In this document: positions 43,951 through 52,666 of the stretch, one piece after another
How positions within the stretch are numbered: the stretch's first letter is position 1
How the letters are laid out: the number at the start of each line of letters is the position of its first letter
Source: Burkholderia sp. MS389
GTDB lineage: Bacteria; Pseudomonadota; Gammaproteobacteria; Burkholderiales; Burkholderiaceae
DNA: 64,000 nucleotides
Assembly: GCF_016899425.1 (NCBI RefSeq)
Contig: NZ_CP045995.1
Coordinates: 2,108,001 to 2,172,000 of the forward strand
Direction of reading: 5' to 3'
The notes under the pieces: generated by a model
The model's database searches: none
Told to the model about the DNA's origin: nothing
The model's input: only the letters and a program-made list of their open reading frames with translations
Position numbers and translations under genes: made by a program

Positions 43951-44889
43951 GGAAAGACCGCGACGTTCCGGCAGTTGAAGGCGCTGGACATGATCGCGCG
44001 GCTCGGTAGCGTGTCGCGCGCGGCCGAGGAGCTGAACCTGACGCAGCCGGCCGTGTCGCTGCAGGTTCGCCTGCTCGAAGAGGCCGTGGGCGCCGCGTTG
44101 TTGCAGCGGGTGGGACGCGGCGTGCAGCTGACCGCCGCCGGCGAGATCGTGGCGCGCTACGCGCGCGAGATCCTGCACCTGTGGAGCGAGGCCGGCGACG
44201 AAGTGGCCGCGCTGACCGGCGATCTCGGCGGCACGCTGCGGATCGGCGCGATCACGACGGCCGAATACCTGATCCCGCCGCTGCTCGTCAAATTCACCGC
44301 GACGCGTCCGCACGTGAAGACGTATTTCAAGGTCGGCAACCGCGACGACATCATCCGTATGCTGGCGACGCATGAAATCGATCTCGCGGTGATGGGCAGC
44401 GCGCCGAAGGAGCTGCGCACGCACGCGGTCGAGTTCGCGAAGCACCCGATGGTGTTCGTCGCGGCGCCCGGCCATCCGCTGATGCAGCGCAAGCGCGTCG
44501 CGCTGAAGGATCTCGAATCCGCGCACCTGCTCGTGCGCGAACGCGGCGCGGGTACGCGCTCGACCGTCGAGAGCCTGTTCAAGAACGCGGGCTATCGCTT
44601 TCATGTCGGATCCGAACTGTCCAGCAACGAGGCAATCAAGCAGATGGCCGAAGCGGGCCTCGGCGTCGCCTTCCTGTCGTTGCACGCGTGTGCGCTCGAA
44701 CTGCGCACCGGGCTGCTCGGGCAATTGCCGTTTCCCGGCAACCCGATCGAGCGCGAATGGTATGTCGTCACGCTCGCCGACCGGCGGATCTCGCAGGTGA
44801 CGGGGTTGTTCCGCGACTTCCTGATCAAGCAGGGCGCGCCGGTGATCGACGGCGCGACGGTGGCGTCGCACGAGCGGCGACGCAAATAG
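43936..44889 (+). CDS. LysR-family regulator (CbbR-like)
   Basis: 317 residues. The HTH is TFRQLKALDMIARLGSVSRAAEELNLTQPAVSLQVRLLEE, followed by the standard linker and an effector domain from about residue 95 (LRIGAITTAEYLIPPLL). The composition is closest to CbbR/RbcR-type regulators, but no Calvin-cycle genes are nearby. There is no Shine-Dalgarno before the ATG, which lies within the palindrome. It is divergent from ndh and is its likely regulator. Confidence 0.85.
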   Translation: MYSLIGKTATFRQLKALDMIARLGSVSRAAEELNLTQPAVSLQVRLLEEAVGAALLQRVGRGVQLTAAGEIVARYAREILHLWSEAGDEVAALTGDLGGTLRIGAITTAEYLIPPLLVKFTATRPHVKTYFKVGNRDDIIRMLATHEIDLAVMGSAPKELRTHAVEFAKHPMVFVAAPGHPLMQRKRVALKDLESAHLLVRERGAGTRSTVESLFKNAGYRFHVGSELSSNEAIKQMAEAGLGVAFLSLHACALELRTGLLGQLPFPGNPIEREWYVVTLADRRISQVTGLFRDFLIKQGAPVIDGATVASHERRRK

Positions 44890-44911
44890 ATGGAGTGTAT
44901 CGACCGGCCGG

Positions 44912-45106
44912 TCAGACGAGCCCGAAGTCGTCGTTACTGTCGGGAATCGACGCGAGCAGCCGTTCGAGCCGGTACCAGCCGACGACGCGCAGGCACCACA
45001 TGGCGATGGCGGTGCGGCGGTTGCGGGAGTCGGGGCCGGATGGAGCGCGAGCGGCGGAAGGCGAGGGCGCGATGAACGTCGCGCGTAGCGGGCAGTAATG
45101 GGGCAT
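44912..45106 (-). CDS. Small hypothetical protein
   Basis: 64 residues from ATG 45106, with CGGAG seven bases ahead. It is basic, begins MPHYCPLRATF, contains an amphipathic AIAMWCLRVVGWYRLERLL helix and ends DDFGLV. No family is known to me. The good ribosome site and the fit between two rightward genes argue for expression. Bases 45107-45299 are the promoter region of the AraC gene. Confidence 0.45.
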   Translation of the reverse strand: MPHYCPLRATFIAPSPSAARAPSGPDSRNRRTAIAMWCLRVVGWYRLERLLASIPDSNDDFGLV

Positions 45107-45299
45107 GACGGGGCTCCGTAGGTGTCGGATGAGGCGATCGTAGGCTTCGCGGCGCCCGCCGGCGCGCACGCAAGGATCGTCCCGAGCAGAAACGGATGAT
45201 CTTTTTCTACTCGATTCGGCGGCGGCCGCGCAGGGCCGGCACGCCGGCCCGAAACGCGTCACAATGCGCGTTCGGCACCTGATCTGGTGGAGACCATCA

Positions 45300-46223
45300 A
45301 TGAGCGATCCGATTCTTGCCGCGCCGACGGACAACGGCGTCCCCGTCAGCCTGCGCTCCAGCCGCGGGCTCGGCTGGCGCGGCTTCGGCGCGTCGCTGCT
45401 GGAAATTCGCGCGGGCACGTACCGGATTCCGGCGGCCGAGCATCACCGGATCGGCGTGCATATCGGCGCGCCGGTGCGCGCGGATTGCGTGTGCGACGGC
45501 GAGCGCGTGTCGCGCATCCAGGCGCACGGCGACGTCGACGTGATTCCGGCCGGCCTGCCCGGCCAGTGGACCGACAGCGCCGACTGCCGGATCCTGCACA
45601 TCGCGCTCAGCGACACGTTCGTGCGGCGCACCGTCGAACAGCTCGAACTGAAGCCGTCGCGCGCGCAGATCCGCCGGCGGCTGCAGGTGCGCGACCCGCG
45701 GCTGCAGCACATCGCGTGGGCGATGGCCGCCGAACTCGAAGCGGAAGACGCATCCGATCCGCTCTACGCGGAAAGCCTGTGCACGGCGCTCGTCGCGCGA
45801 CTGGTCGACGGCCAGCCGGCGTTTCGCGAACGCCGGCGCACGCTGGCGCCGAAGGCCGCGGCGCGCGTGATCGACTATGTCGAGGCGAATCTCGACCGGC
45901 GCATGACGCTGGCCGAACTCGCGGCGCTCGTGTCGATCAGCGTGCCGCATTTCAAGGTGCTGTTCCGCGAAACGCTCGGGATGCCCGTGCACCAGTACGT
46001 CGTGCGGCGCCGGGTGGAGCGCGCGAAGGCGCTGCTGCTCGAAGGCCGGCTCAGCATCAGCCAGATCGCGCTGGAAGCCGGGTTTGCGCATCAGAGCCAC
46101 ATGGCGAACTGGATGAACCGCGTGCTTGGCGCAACGCCGACGGAGATCGCGCGGTCGGGTGCGCGGGGCGGGTTGCGGCTTGCCTATGACGGCGAGGATG
46201 GCACGAAGCCTCCACGTCGCTAG
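45300..46223 (+). CDS. AraC-family transcriptional regulator
   Basis: 307 residues from ATG 45300 (GGAG upstream). The N-terminal 180 residues form a beta-rich sensing domain; the two HTHs occupy about 195-295: MTLAELAALVSISVPHFKVLFRETLG and ISQIALEAGFAHQSHMANWM. It belongs to the broad group that controls adjacent oxidoreductase genes. The NmrA-like gene lies downstream in the same direction 136 bases away and is a plausible target. Confidence 0.88.
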   Translation: MSDPILAAPTDNGVPVSLRSSRGLGWRGFGASLLEIRAGTYRIPAAEHHRIGVHIGAPVRADCVCDGERVSRIQAHGDVDVIPAGLPGQWTDSADCRILHIALSDTFVRRTVEQLELKPSRAQIRRRLQVRDPRLQHIAWAMAAELEAEDASDPLYAESLCTALVARLVDGQPAFRERRRTLAPKAAARVIDYVEANLDRRMTLAELAALVSISVPHFKVLFRETLGMPVHQYVVRRRVERAKALLLEGRLSISQIALEAGFAHQSHMANWMNRVLGATPTEIARSGARGGLRLAYDGEDGTKPPRR

Positions 46224-46359
46224 CGCGCGCGGACGGACGCGCGGGCCGTACCCGCGCTCGCATCCCGTCATCCTTTCCTGCTCGATTCATCCCTCCGTGC
46301 GCGCCTTTCCGGTCGCGCCTGCCGACAATCACAGCACTTTCATCCCCCAGGAGCGAATC

Positions 46360-47247
46360 GTGTTCGTGATCTTCGGAGCATCCGGCAACGTCGGCCTGTC
46401 GACCGTGACGACCTTGCGCAACGCAGGCCATTCCGTGCGCGCGGTGCTGCGCGACGCACGCCATAGCGAACGTTTCGTGCAGCTTGGCTGCGAAGTCGCG
46501 ATCGCGGACCTGACGGACGCGAATGCGATCGCCGCGGCGATCGACGGCGCGCAGGCCGTGCAGATGCTGTGCCCGGTGCCGGCCGCCGATCTCGATCCGG
46601 CCGCGACGATGACACGGACGATCGATGCAGCGACCGCCGCGCTCGCCGCGAACCCGCCGCCGGCGCTGCTCGCGTTGTCGGACTACGGCGCGGAGCTTGA
46701 TGGCAATACGGGTATCACGCGTCTGTTTCATGACTTCGAGAAACGGCTGAAGACGATCCCGACGCAATTGACGGTGCTGCGCTCGGCCGAGCATCTGCAG
46801 AACTGGGCGCGCGTGCTGCCGGTCGCGCTCGGCACCGGCGTGCTGCCGAGCTTTCACCATCCGGTCGACAAGGTATTTCCGACGGTCTGGGCGCCCGATG
46901 TGGGCGTCGTCGCGGCACGGCTGCTGCTCGATGCACCGGAAGGCGGGAGCGCGCCGCGCATCGTCAGCGTCGAAGGGCCGCGTCGCGTGAGCGTGACCGC
47001 GATTGCGAATACGTTGGGCGCGGCGGCGGGCCGCGCGATCGTCGCGCGCGAGCTGCCGCGCGACACGTGGAACGCGACACTGCTGCGCGCAGGGCTCAGC
47101 GAGCGTCATGCACAGCTGATCGTCGATCTGTACGACGTGCACAACGCCGGGCGGATCGATGTCGAGGCCGACGTGTCGGAGCGGGTGTACGGGACGACGA
47201 CGCTGGAGGAAGCGCTTGCGCAACTGGTGCGCAAGCATGCGCGTTGA
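46360..47247 (+). CDS. NmrA-like NAD(P)-binding protein
   Basis: 295 residues from GTG 46360, preceded by AGGAG. The atypical SDR cofactor loop is IFGASGNVGLSTV (residues 4-16); the Arg in AVLRDARH suggests NADP. There is no catalytic Tyr-x3-Lys, as usual for NmrA/QOR2-type proteins. TVLRSAEHLQNWARVL and VWAPDVGVVAARLL are family segments. It may be a quinone reductase or a redox-sensing regulator. It follows an AraC gene. Confidence 0.8.
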   Translation: MFVIFGASGNVGLSTVTTLRNAGHSVRAVLRDARHSERFVQLGCEVAIADLTDANAIAAAIDGAQAVQMLCPVPAADLDPAATMTRTIDAATAALAANPPPALLALSDYGAELDGNTGITRLFHDFEKRLKTIPTQLTVLRSAEHLQNWARVLPVALGTGVLPSFHHPVDKVFPTVWAPDVGVVAARLLLDAPEGGSAPRIVSVEGPRRVSVTAIANTLGAAAGRAIVARELPRDTWNATLLRAGLSERHAQLIVDLYDVHNAGRIDVEADVSERVYGTTTLEEALAQLVRKHAR

Positions 47248-47268
47248 GTGAAGGGGGCGCGGCGCGCA

Positions 47269-48471
47269 TCACGCGGGCCTGCGCATCTTGTTCAACACCC
47301 CATACGCCACCGACCCGATCACGATCCCCCAGAACGCCGACCCGAGCCCGAGCCACGTCATCCCCGACGCGGTCGCGAGGAACGTGATCACCGACGCTTC
47401 GCGGTGGTTCTCATCCTCGAAGATTCCATGCACGTTCGCGCCGATTGCACCGATCAGTGCGAGCCCCGCGAGAATCGCGACGAACGCCTTCGGCAGCGCG
47501 AAGAACAGCGTGACGATCGTGCCCGCGAAGAGCCCGCCGATCAGGTAGAACGCGCCGTTCGCGAGCCCGGCGACGTACCGCCGCGCGGGATCCTCGTGCG
47601 CGTCCTTGCCGGTGCAGAGCGCCGCGGTAATCGCCGCGACGACGATCGTGATTCCGCCGAAGCACGCGACCACCAGCGACATCACGCTGGTCGCCGTGAT
47701 GATCGGGCGCGCCGGCGTGTGATAGCCGGACACGCGCAAAATCGTCATCCCCGGCAGGAACTGTCCGGTGAGGCTGACGACGACGAGCGGCAGCGCGAGG
47801 CTGAGCGTCGTGCCGAGCGTCCATTCGGGTGCGATGAAGATCGGCCGTGCGAGGCTCGGCGACACGTTGCCGAGATCCGTCATCCCGAGCAGTGTCGCGA
47901 GCGCGGCGCCCGTCAGCAGCACGAGCACGATGCTGTAGCGCGGCAGCAGCTGCTTGAAGATCACGTACGCCGCGATCATCCCGAAACCGAGCACCGGCTG
48001 CGCGGTCGCGGCGGAGAACGCATGCATGCCGAACGGCAACAGGATGCCGGCCATCATGCCGCAGGCGATGCCCCGCGGGATGTGGCGCACGAGCCGGTCG
48101 AAATAGCCGGACACGCCGATCGCCAGGATGATCAGCGCGGCCGTGATGTAAGCGCCGACGGCCTGGTTGAGCGTCAGTTGCGGAAACAGGCCGACGAGCA
48201 GCGCAGTGCCCGGCGCCGACCACGCGGTGACGACGGGCACCTTCAGCTTCCAGCTCGCGAACAGCCCTGACACGCCCGCGCCGATCGAGATCGCCCAGAC
48301 CCACGACGACATCATGTCGTTGGACGCATGCGCGGCCTGCGAAGCCTGGAAGAAGATCGCGAGCGGGCCCGCGTAGGAAATCAGGACCGCGAGGAAGCCT
48401 GCGGTGATCGCGGAAACGGACCAGTCGTTGCCGAGCGCGCGGATCGCGCCGGGTGGGGTGTTGGGTTGCAT
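47269..48471 (-). CDS. BenE-type benzoate/H+ symporter family transporter
   Basis: 400 residues, about 12 membrane helices. Family segments include SYAGPLAIFFQA near residue 30, VVTAWSAPGTALL, GMMAGILLPFG, SLTGQFLPGMTILR and PARRYVAGLANGAFYLIGG. BenE imports benzoate or similar aromatic acids with protons. No ben catabolic genes are adjacent, so the substrate is uncertain. The start is ATG 48471 with a weak ribosome site; a GTG-rich extension upstream is not supported. Confidence 0.85.
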   Translation of the reverse strand: MQPNTPPGAIRALGNDWSVSAITAGFLAVLISYAGPLAIFFQASQAAHASNDMMSSWVWAISIGAGVSGLFASWKLKVPVVTAWSAPGTALLVGLFPQLTLNQAVGAYITAALIILAIGVSGYFDRLVRHIPRGIACGMMAGILLPFGMHAFSAATAQPVLGFGMIAAYVIFKQLLPRYSIVLVLLTGAALATLLGMTDLGNVSPSLARPIFIAPEWTLGTTLSLALPLVVVSLTGQFLPGMTILRVSGYHTPARPIITATSVMSLVVACFGGITIVVAAITAALCTGKDAHEDPARRYVAGLANGAFYLIGGLFAGTIVTLFFALPKAFVAILAGLALIGAIGANVHGIFEDENHREASVITFLATASGMTWLGLGSAFWGIVIGSVAYGVLNKMRRPA

Positions 48472-48646
48472 CGTCGTCGGGGAAGGCGGCGCGCGGCCGT
48501 GCGGCGGAGCCGGGACGAATGATGGTCGGAAGCCCCGGATGAGCCGCCATTCTGCGCATTGCCGGCGCAATTGGCAATTCGCGGACGACGATCGGCGTTG
48601 TCGGCTTTTCGTAAGGATCGGTGCCGAAACGCGGAAACTTCTGACG

Positions 48647-49672
48647 TCAGGTACTGATCTGCAACACCCTGTCGACCACCGCCACCTTGATCCCGCTGCC
48701 CGTCGACAGCGATGCCGTACCCTCGTCGAACGGATGCACGGGCGGATCGGTCGGCGTCCACGCATGGCGCGCGAGCAGCGCGCGATACCCGCCGCGGATC
48801 ACGAAGCCGCCGCATTTCCGCGCATACGCGTCGCGTCGCATCCGGTATGCGCGCGGCAGGTCGTACCACGGCAGCTTCGGCAGGTCGTGATGGACGAGGT
48901 GATAGTTGTTGTTCAGGTACAGCAGCCGCATCGCGAAGCCGGCTTCGTTGATCGCGATGCGCGCCTTCGGATGCGGCGCGGCGCGATGCTCGTACAGCGA
49001 GCGGATCATCGCGAGCGACAGCGCGGGCCACGTGACGGCCAGCAGGTAGTACCACCACGGCACGCCGATCGCCCATTGCAGCCACGCGAGCAGCGCGGCC
49101 ACGCAGGCAACGTGAGTCAACCACATCGGCAGATAACGAAAGTCGCCTCGCCGGAACGCGGCGAACGCATCGCGGAACGTCGCCACGATGGCGAGCGGCG
49201 GCCCGACGACGATGCGTCCGATGAAAGTCTTGCGCGCGACCGTCAGCGCCCGGCGCCAGCGCGGCAGCCGCGCCCAGCGTTCACGCGTGACGTAGTTCGT
49301 TTCGGGATCGATGCCCGGCACGGTCAGGTCTTCGTCGCGGTGATGCTCGAGGTGCGTGTCGCGATACAGCGTGTACGGATACCAGACCGTCAGCGGCGGA
49401 TAGCCGAGCAGCTTGTTCACGAACGCGGAACGCGTCGGGTGGCCGTGCAGCAGCTCGTGCTGCAGCGACAGGTGCCACGCGCCGAGCAGGATCAGCGGCG
49501 GCGTCGCGGCGGCGAGCGACAGGTGTCCTTCGCGCACGAGCAGCAGCACGGCGAGCCAGCCGCCGTAGATGACCACGACCAGCAGCCAGGTCGGCCACTC
49601 GGTGCGGGCGGTGAAGCGGGCGTCGAGCGCGGCGATCGCGCGCGCGTGGTCGACGTCGAAGTATTCGGCCAT
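48647..49672 (-). CDS. Fatty-acid desaturase family membrane protein
   Basis: 341 residues from ATG 49672. The three histidine clusters of the membrane di-iron desaturase/hydroxylase family are present: HELLH, HLEHH and NNYHLVHHD. Four hydrophobic segments surround them. It introduces a double bond or hydroxyl group into an acyl chain or related lipid. It has no electron-donor partner nearby. It is upstream of BenE on the same strand, 175 bases away. Confidence 0.85.
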   Translation of the reverse strand: MAEYFDVDHARAIAALDARFTARTEWPTWLLVVVIYGGWLAVLLLVREGHLSLAAATPPLILLGAWHLSLQHELLHGHPTRSAFVNKLLGYPPLTVWYPYTLYRDTHLEHHRDEDLTVPGIDPETNYVTRERWARLPRWRRALTVARKTFIGRIVVGPPLAIVATFRDAFAAFRRGDFRYLPMWLTHVACVAALLAWLQWAIGVPWWYYLLAVTWPALSLAMIRSLYEHRAAPHPKARIAINEAGFAMRLLYLNNNYHLVHHDLPKLPWYDLPRAYRMRRDAYARKCGGFVIRGGYRALLARHAWTPTDPPVHPFDEGTASLSTGSGIKVAVVDRVLQIST

Positions 49673-49915
49673 GGCGTTGAGGCAGGATGGATCGGGCAGT
49701 GCGGGGAACGAGCGATGGAACCGGGGCGCTCGGCCCGGGTGCGCTGGTGTCTCGCGGATCACGGTCGGCCCGCCCGGCATCGCGCACGACGGCGCGCCGG
49801 CAGGCATTCGAACGGTACCGAGGCGGCGCGGCTACGCCAACCAATCGATTCGCATTTGCTTATCGCGTTGCGGCCGATAAGCATCCGGGCCGCCGCCGAC
49901 GCGTAAAATCCCCGC

Positions 49916-50740
49916 ATGAAACCCTGGATCGCAGTCCTGCCGATGTACAACGTGACGCCGCGCCACGCCGTGCTGTGGCGCGCGCTGCTGCGCGATGCGC
50001 TCGATGCGTTCGTGAACGCGGGCGGGCCTGCCGACGTCATGCTGCCCGACGCGCCGTTCGACGACCTGCAGGCGCTGTGGCGGCGCGACGATCTGCTGCT
50101 GTCGCAGACCTGCGGCTACCCGTACCGGATGCTCGGCTTGCGCGACGTCGTGCGATTGGTTGCAACCCCGATTTTCGACGCGGACGGTTGCGACGGTGCG
50201 CGCTACAGCAGCGTGCTGGTCGTGTCGGCGCGCGTGCATGCGGGCGGCGCGACGACGCTCGCTGCCTGCCGCGGGTTGCGGGCCGCCTTCAACGGCGAGG
50301 ATTCGCACAGCGGGATGAACGCCTTCCGGCACGCGGTCGCGCCGCATGCGCACGACGGACGGTTCTTCGGCTCGGTCACGCCGTTCGGGTCGCACCTGAA
50401 CGTGCTGCGTGCGCTGGCGTCGGGAGAAGCCGATTGCGCGGCGATCGACTGCGTGACGTTCGCGTATGTGCGCGACGCCTTGCCCGATCTGCTGAAGGAC
50501 ATCCGGATCATCGGCACGACGGCGTCCGCGCCGGGATTGCCGTTCGTCGCATCGCGGGCGCTGCCCGACGCGAAGGTCGCCGCGTTGCAAGATGCGCTCG
50601 ATCGCGCGGTCGCCGTCGATGCGGAGCGGGCGCGCGTGCTGAGGCTGAAGGGGTTCGACCGGCTGGCGCCGGCCGACTACGACACGATTGCGCGGTTCGC
50701 GCAGGCAGCCGCCGCGCACGGCTATCCCGAACTCGCCTGA
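49916..50740 (+). CDS. PhnD-like phosphate/phosphonate-binding-type protein
   Basis: 274 residues with the type II periplasmic-binding fold of PhnD relatives: VLPMYNVTP at the start, LLLSQTCGYPYRM, AAFNGEDSHSGMNAFRHAV (the ligand loop SxSG-type), and ADCAAIDCVTFAYVRD. No signal peptide is present, so it is either cytoplasmic or a sensor-like protein. No permease or ATPase genes adjoin it. The ligand may be a phosphonate or a different small anion. Convergent with dbpA. Confidence 0.75.
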   Translation: MKPWIAVLPMYNVTPRHAVLWRALLRDALDAFVNAGGPADVMLPDAPFDDLQALWRRDDLLLSQTCGYPYRMLGLRDVVRLVATPIFDADGCDGARYSSVLVVSARVHAGGATTLAACRGLRAAFNGEDSHSGMNAFRHAVAPHAHDGRFFGSVTPFGSHLNVLRALASGEADCAAIDCVTFAYVRDALPDLLKDIRIIGTTASAPGLPFVASRALPDAKVAALQDALDRAVAVDAERARVLRLKGFDRLAPADYDTIARFAQAAAAHGYPELA

Positions 50741-50788
50741 CGCGGGGCGGCGCGCGACGGTGCCGCGACCGCCCGCGCCGCGCGCCGC

Positions 50789-52186
50789 TTACTCCTCGTC
50801 CATCAACCGGACCTTGACCCGCTTGCCCTTGATCTTGCCCGCATTGAGCTTGCGCAGCGCGTCGCGCGCGACGCCGCGCTCGATCGCGACATAGGTCGAG
50901 AACTCGGTCACGTTGATCTTGCCGATCTGTTTGCCGTCGAACCCGGCGTCGCCGGTCAGCGCGCCGAGCACGTCGCCCGGGCGGATCTTGTCCTTGCGCC
51001 CGCCGAGGATCTGCAGCGTTTCCATCGGCGGCAGCAGCACGCTGTCGTCCGCCGGCTTCAGCTCGGCGAGCGGATGCCATTCGACCTCGCGCTTCTGCGC
51101 CTGTTCGATCGCGCCGACGCGGCCCATCTCGTCCATGCTCGCGAGGCTCAGCGCCCAGCCGTCCTGATCCGCGCGGCCCGTGCGGCCGATGCGGTGCACG
51201 TGCACTTCCGGGTCGGGCGTCACGTCGACGTTGATCACCGCCTCGAGCTGCGCGATGTCGAGCCCGCGCGCCGCGACGTCGGTCGCCACCAGCACCGAGC
51301 AACTGCGGTTCGCGAACTGGATCAGCACCTGGTCGCGCTCGCGCTGGTCGAGCTCGCCGTGCAGCGCGAGCGCGTGGAAGCCCTGCGCGTGCAGCACGTC
51401 GAGCAGGTCGCGGCACTGCTGCTTGGTGTTGCAGAACGCGATCGTGCTCACCGGCCGGTAGTGATTCAGCAACTGGCCGACCGCATGCAGCCGCTCGTCC
51501 TCGGTCACTTCATAAAAGCGCTGGCGGATCTTGCTGTCGTCGTGGCGTTCCGCGAGCTTGATTTCCTTCGGATTGCGCAGGAACTGCTGGCTCAGCTTCG
51601 CGATGCCGTCCGGATAGGTCGCGGAGAACAGCAGCGTCTGGCGCGTCGTCGGGCACATCCGCGCGACCTTCGCGATGTCGTCGAAGAAGCCCATGTCGAG
51701 CATCCGGTCGGCTTCGTCGAGCACCAGCGTGTTCAGCGCGTCGAGCTTCAGGTTGCCGCGATCGAGGTGATCCATGATGCGGCCCGGCGTGCCGACGACG
51801 ATATGCGCGCCGTGCTCGAGGCTTTGCGCCTGCGGGCGCATCGGCGTGCCGCCGCACAGCGTCAGCACCTTCACGTTCTCCTCGGCGCGTGCGAGGCGGC
51901 GCACTTCCTGCGCGACCTGGTCGGCGAGCTCGCGCGTCGGGCATAGGATCATCGCCTGCACGTCGAAGCTGCGCACGTCGAGGCGCGCGAGCAGCGCGAG
52001 CGAGAACGCCGCGGTCTTGCCGCTGCCCGTCTTCGCCTGCGCGATCAGGTCCTGGCCGGCCAGCGCGATCGGCAGGCTCGCGGCCTGGATCGGCGTCATG
52101 TCGACATAGCCGAGCTGCGCGAGGTTCGCGAGCGTGGCGGGCGTCAGCGGCAGCGCGCTGAACGGCGTGGCGGTCGGTTGGGTCAA
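50789..52186 (-). CDS. dbpA: ATP-dependent RNA helicase DbpA
   Basis: 465 residues. Motifs are AKTGSGKT (52-59), PTRELA (84-89), DEAD (158-161), SAT, and RGLDIA/HRIGRTGR in the second RecA domain. The last 75 residues form the DbpA-type RNA-binding domain (ILGGRKDKIRPGDVLGAL to VRLMDEE), which in E. coli DbpA recognises hairpin 92 of 23S rRNA. It therefore acts in 50S ribosome assembly. The TTG start at 52186 overlaps the stop of the zinc-ribbon gene as TTGA and has GGAG seven bases ahead. Confidence 0.93.
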   Translation of the reverse strand: MTQPTATPFSALPLTPATLANLAQLGYVDMTPIQAASLPIALAGQDLIAQAKTGSGKTAAFSLALLARLDVRSFDVQAMILCPTRELADQVAQEVRRLARAEENVKVLTLCGGTPMRPQAQSLEHGAHIVVGTPGRIMDHLDRGNLKLDALNTLVLDEADRMLDMGFFDDIAKVARMCPTTRQTLLFSATYPDGIAKLSQQFLRNPKEIKLAERHDDSKIRQRFYEVTEDERLHAVGQLLNHYRPVSTIAFCNTKQQCRDLLDVLHAQGFHALALHGELDQRERDQVLIQFANRSCSVLVATDVAARGLDIAQLEAVINVDVTPDPEVHVHRIGRTGRADQDGWALSLASMDEMGRVGAIEQAQKREVEWHPLAELKPADDSVLLPPMETLQILGGRKDKIRPGDVLGALTGDAGFDGKQIGKINVTEFSTYVAIERGVARDALRKLNAGKIKGKRVKVRLMDEE

Positions 52187-52380
52187 GACAGGTCTCCGAG
52201 GTAGGGGCGGCCTTCCATCTGCTCGTAGACGACGTTGCCTTCGTCGTCCTCGAAACGTTCGAGATAGTTGCGGGCGCCACATAGCGGGCAGCGGAACAGC
52301 AGCCCCTGGCCTTCGTCCTTGATGACGACGTCGGACTGTTCCCACTGCGTGCCGCAGCTCTGGTTTCGGCAGGTAAACAC
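52183..52380 (-). CDS. Small zinc-ribbon protein coupled to dbpA
   Basis: 65 residues from GTG 52380, with CTGGAGAAAG upstream. Two cysteine knuckles, CRNQSC (3-8) and CPLC (about 32-35), indicate one zinc ribbon. The rest is acidic with VYEQMEGRPYLGDLS at the end. Its stop overlaps the dbpA TTG start, so dbpA translation likely depends on it. An RNA-binding or ribosome-related role is suggested by that linkage only. Confidence 0.65.
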   Translation of the reverse strand: MFTCRNQSCGTQWEQSDVVIKDEGQGLLFRCPLCGARNYLERFEDDEGNVVYEQMEGRPYLGDLS

Positions 52381-52579
52381 GGTCTTTCTCCAGCTGAATT
52401 CGGTTGATGGCGCGCCCGGGCGGGCGCGGCCACGGCGGGCGGCGCTCGCGCGGCTCGGGCGCGGGCCGCACCGGCGGTGGCTCGGGTTGTGTCGATGCGG
52501 GTGATGGATCGGGCGGCGACGCGGTCGCGCGTGCCGCAATTCTAGCGGAAGCCGGTGCCTCCGCCCGGCGCGCACCAGG

Positions 52580-52607
52580 AAAAACGGCCGCCCCGGAGGG
52601 CGGCCGT
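52580..52607 (-). terminator. Rho-independent terminator of mqo
   Basis: Minus-strand ACGGCCGCCC and GGGCGGCCGT make a perfect ten-base stem with a four-base loop, followed by four to five U residues. It begins 60 bases after the mqo stop. Confidence 0.85.
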
Positions 52608-52666
52608 GTCGGGCGGCATAACGGTGCCGCGGGTGCCGCGCGCGGTGTTGCGCGGCGTCGGGCGCG

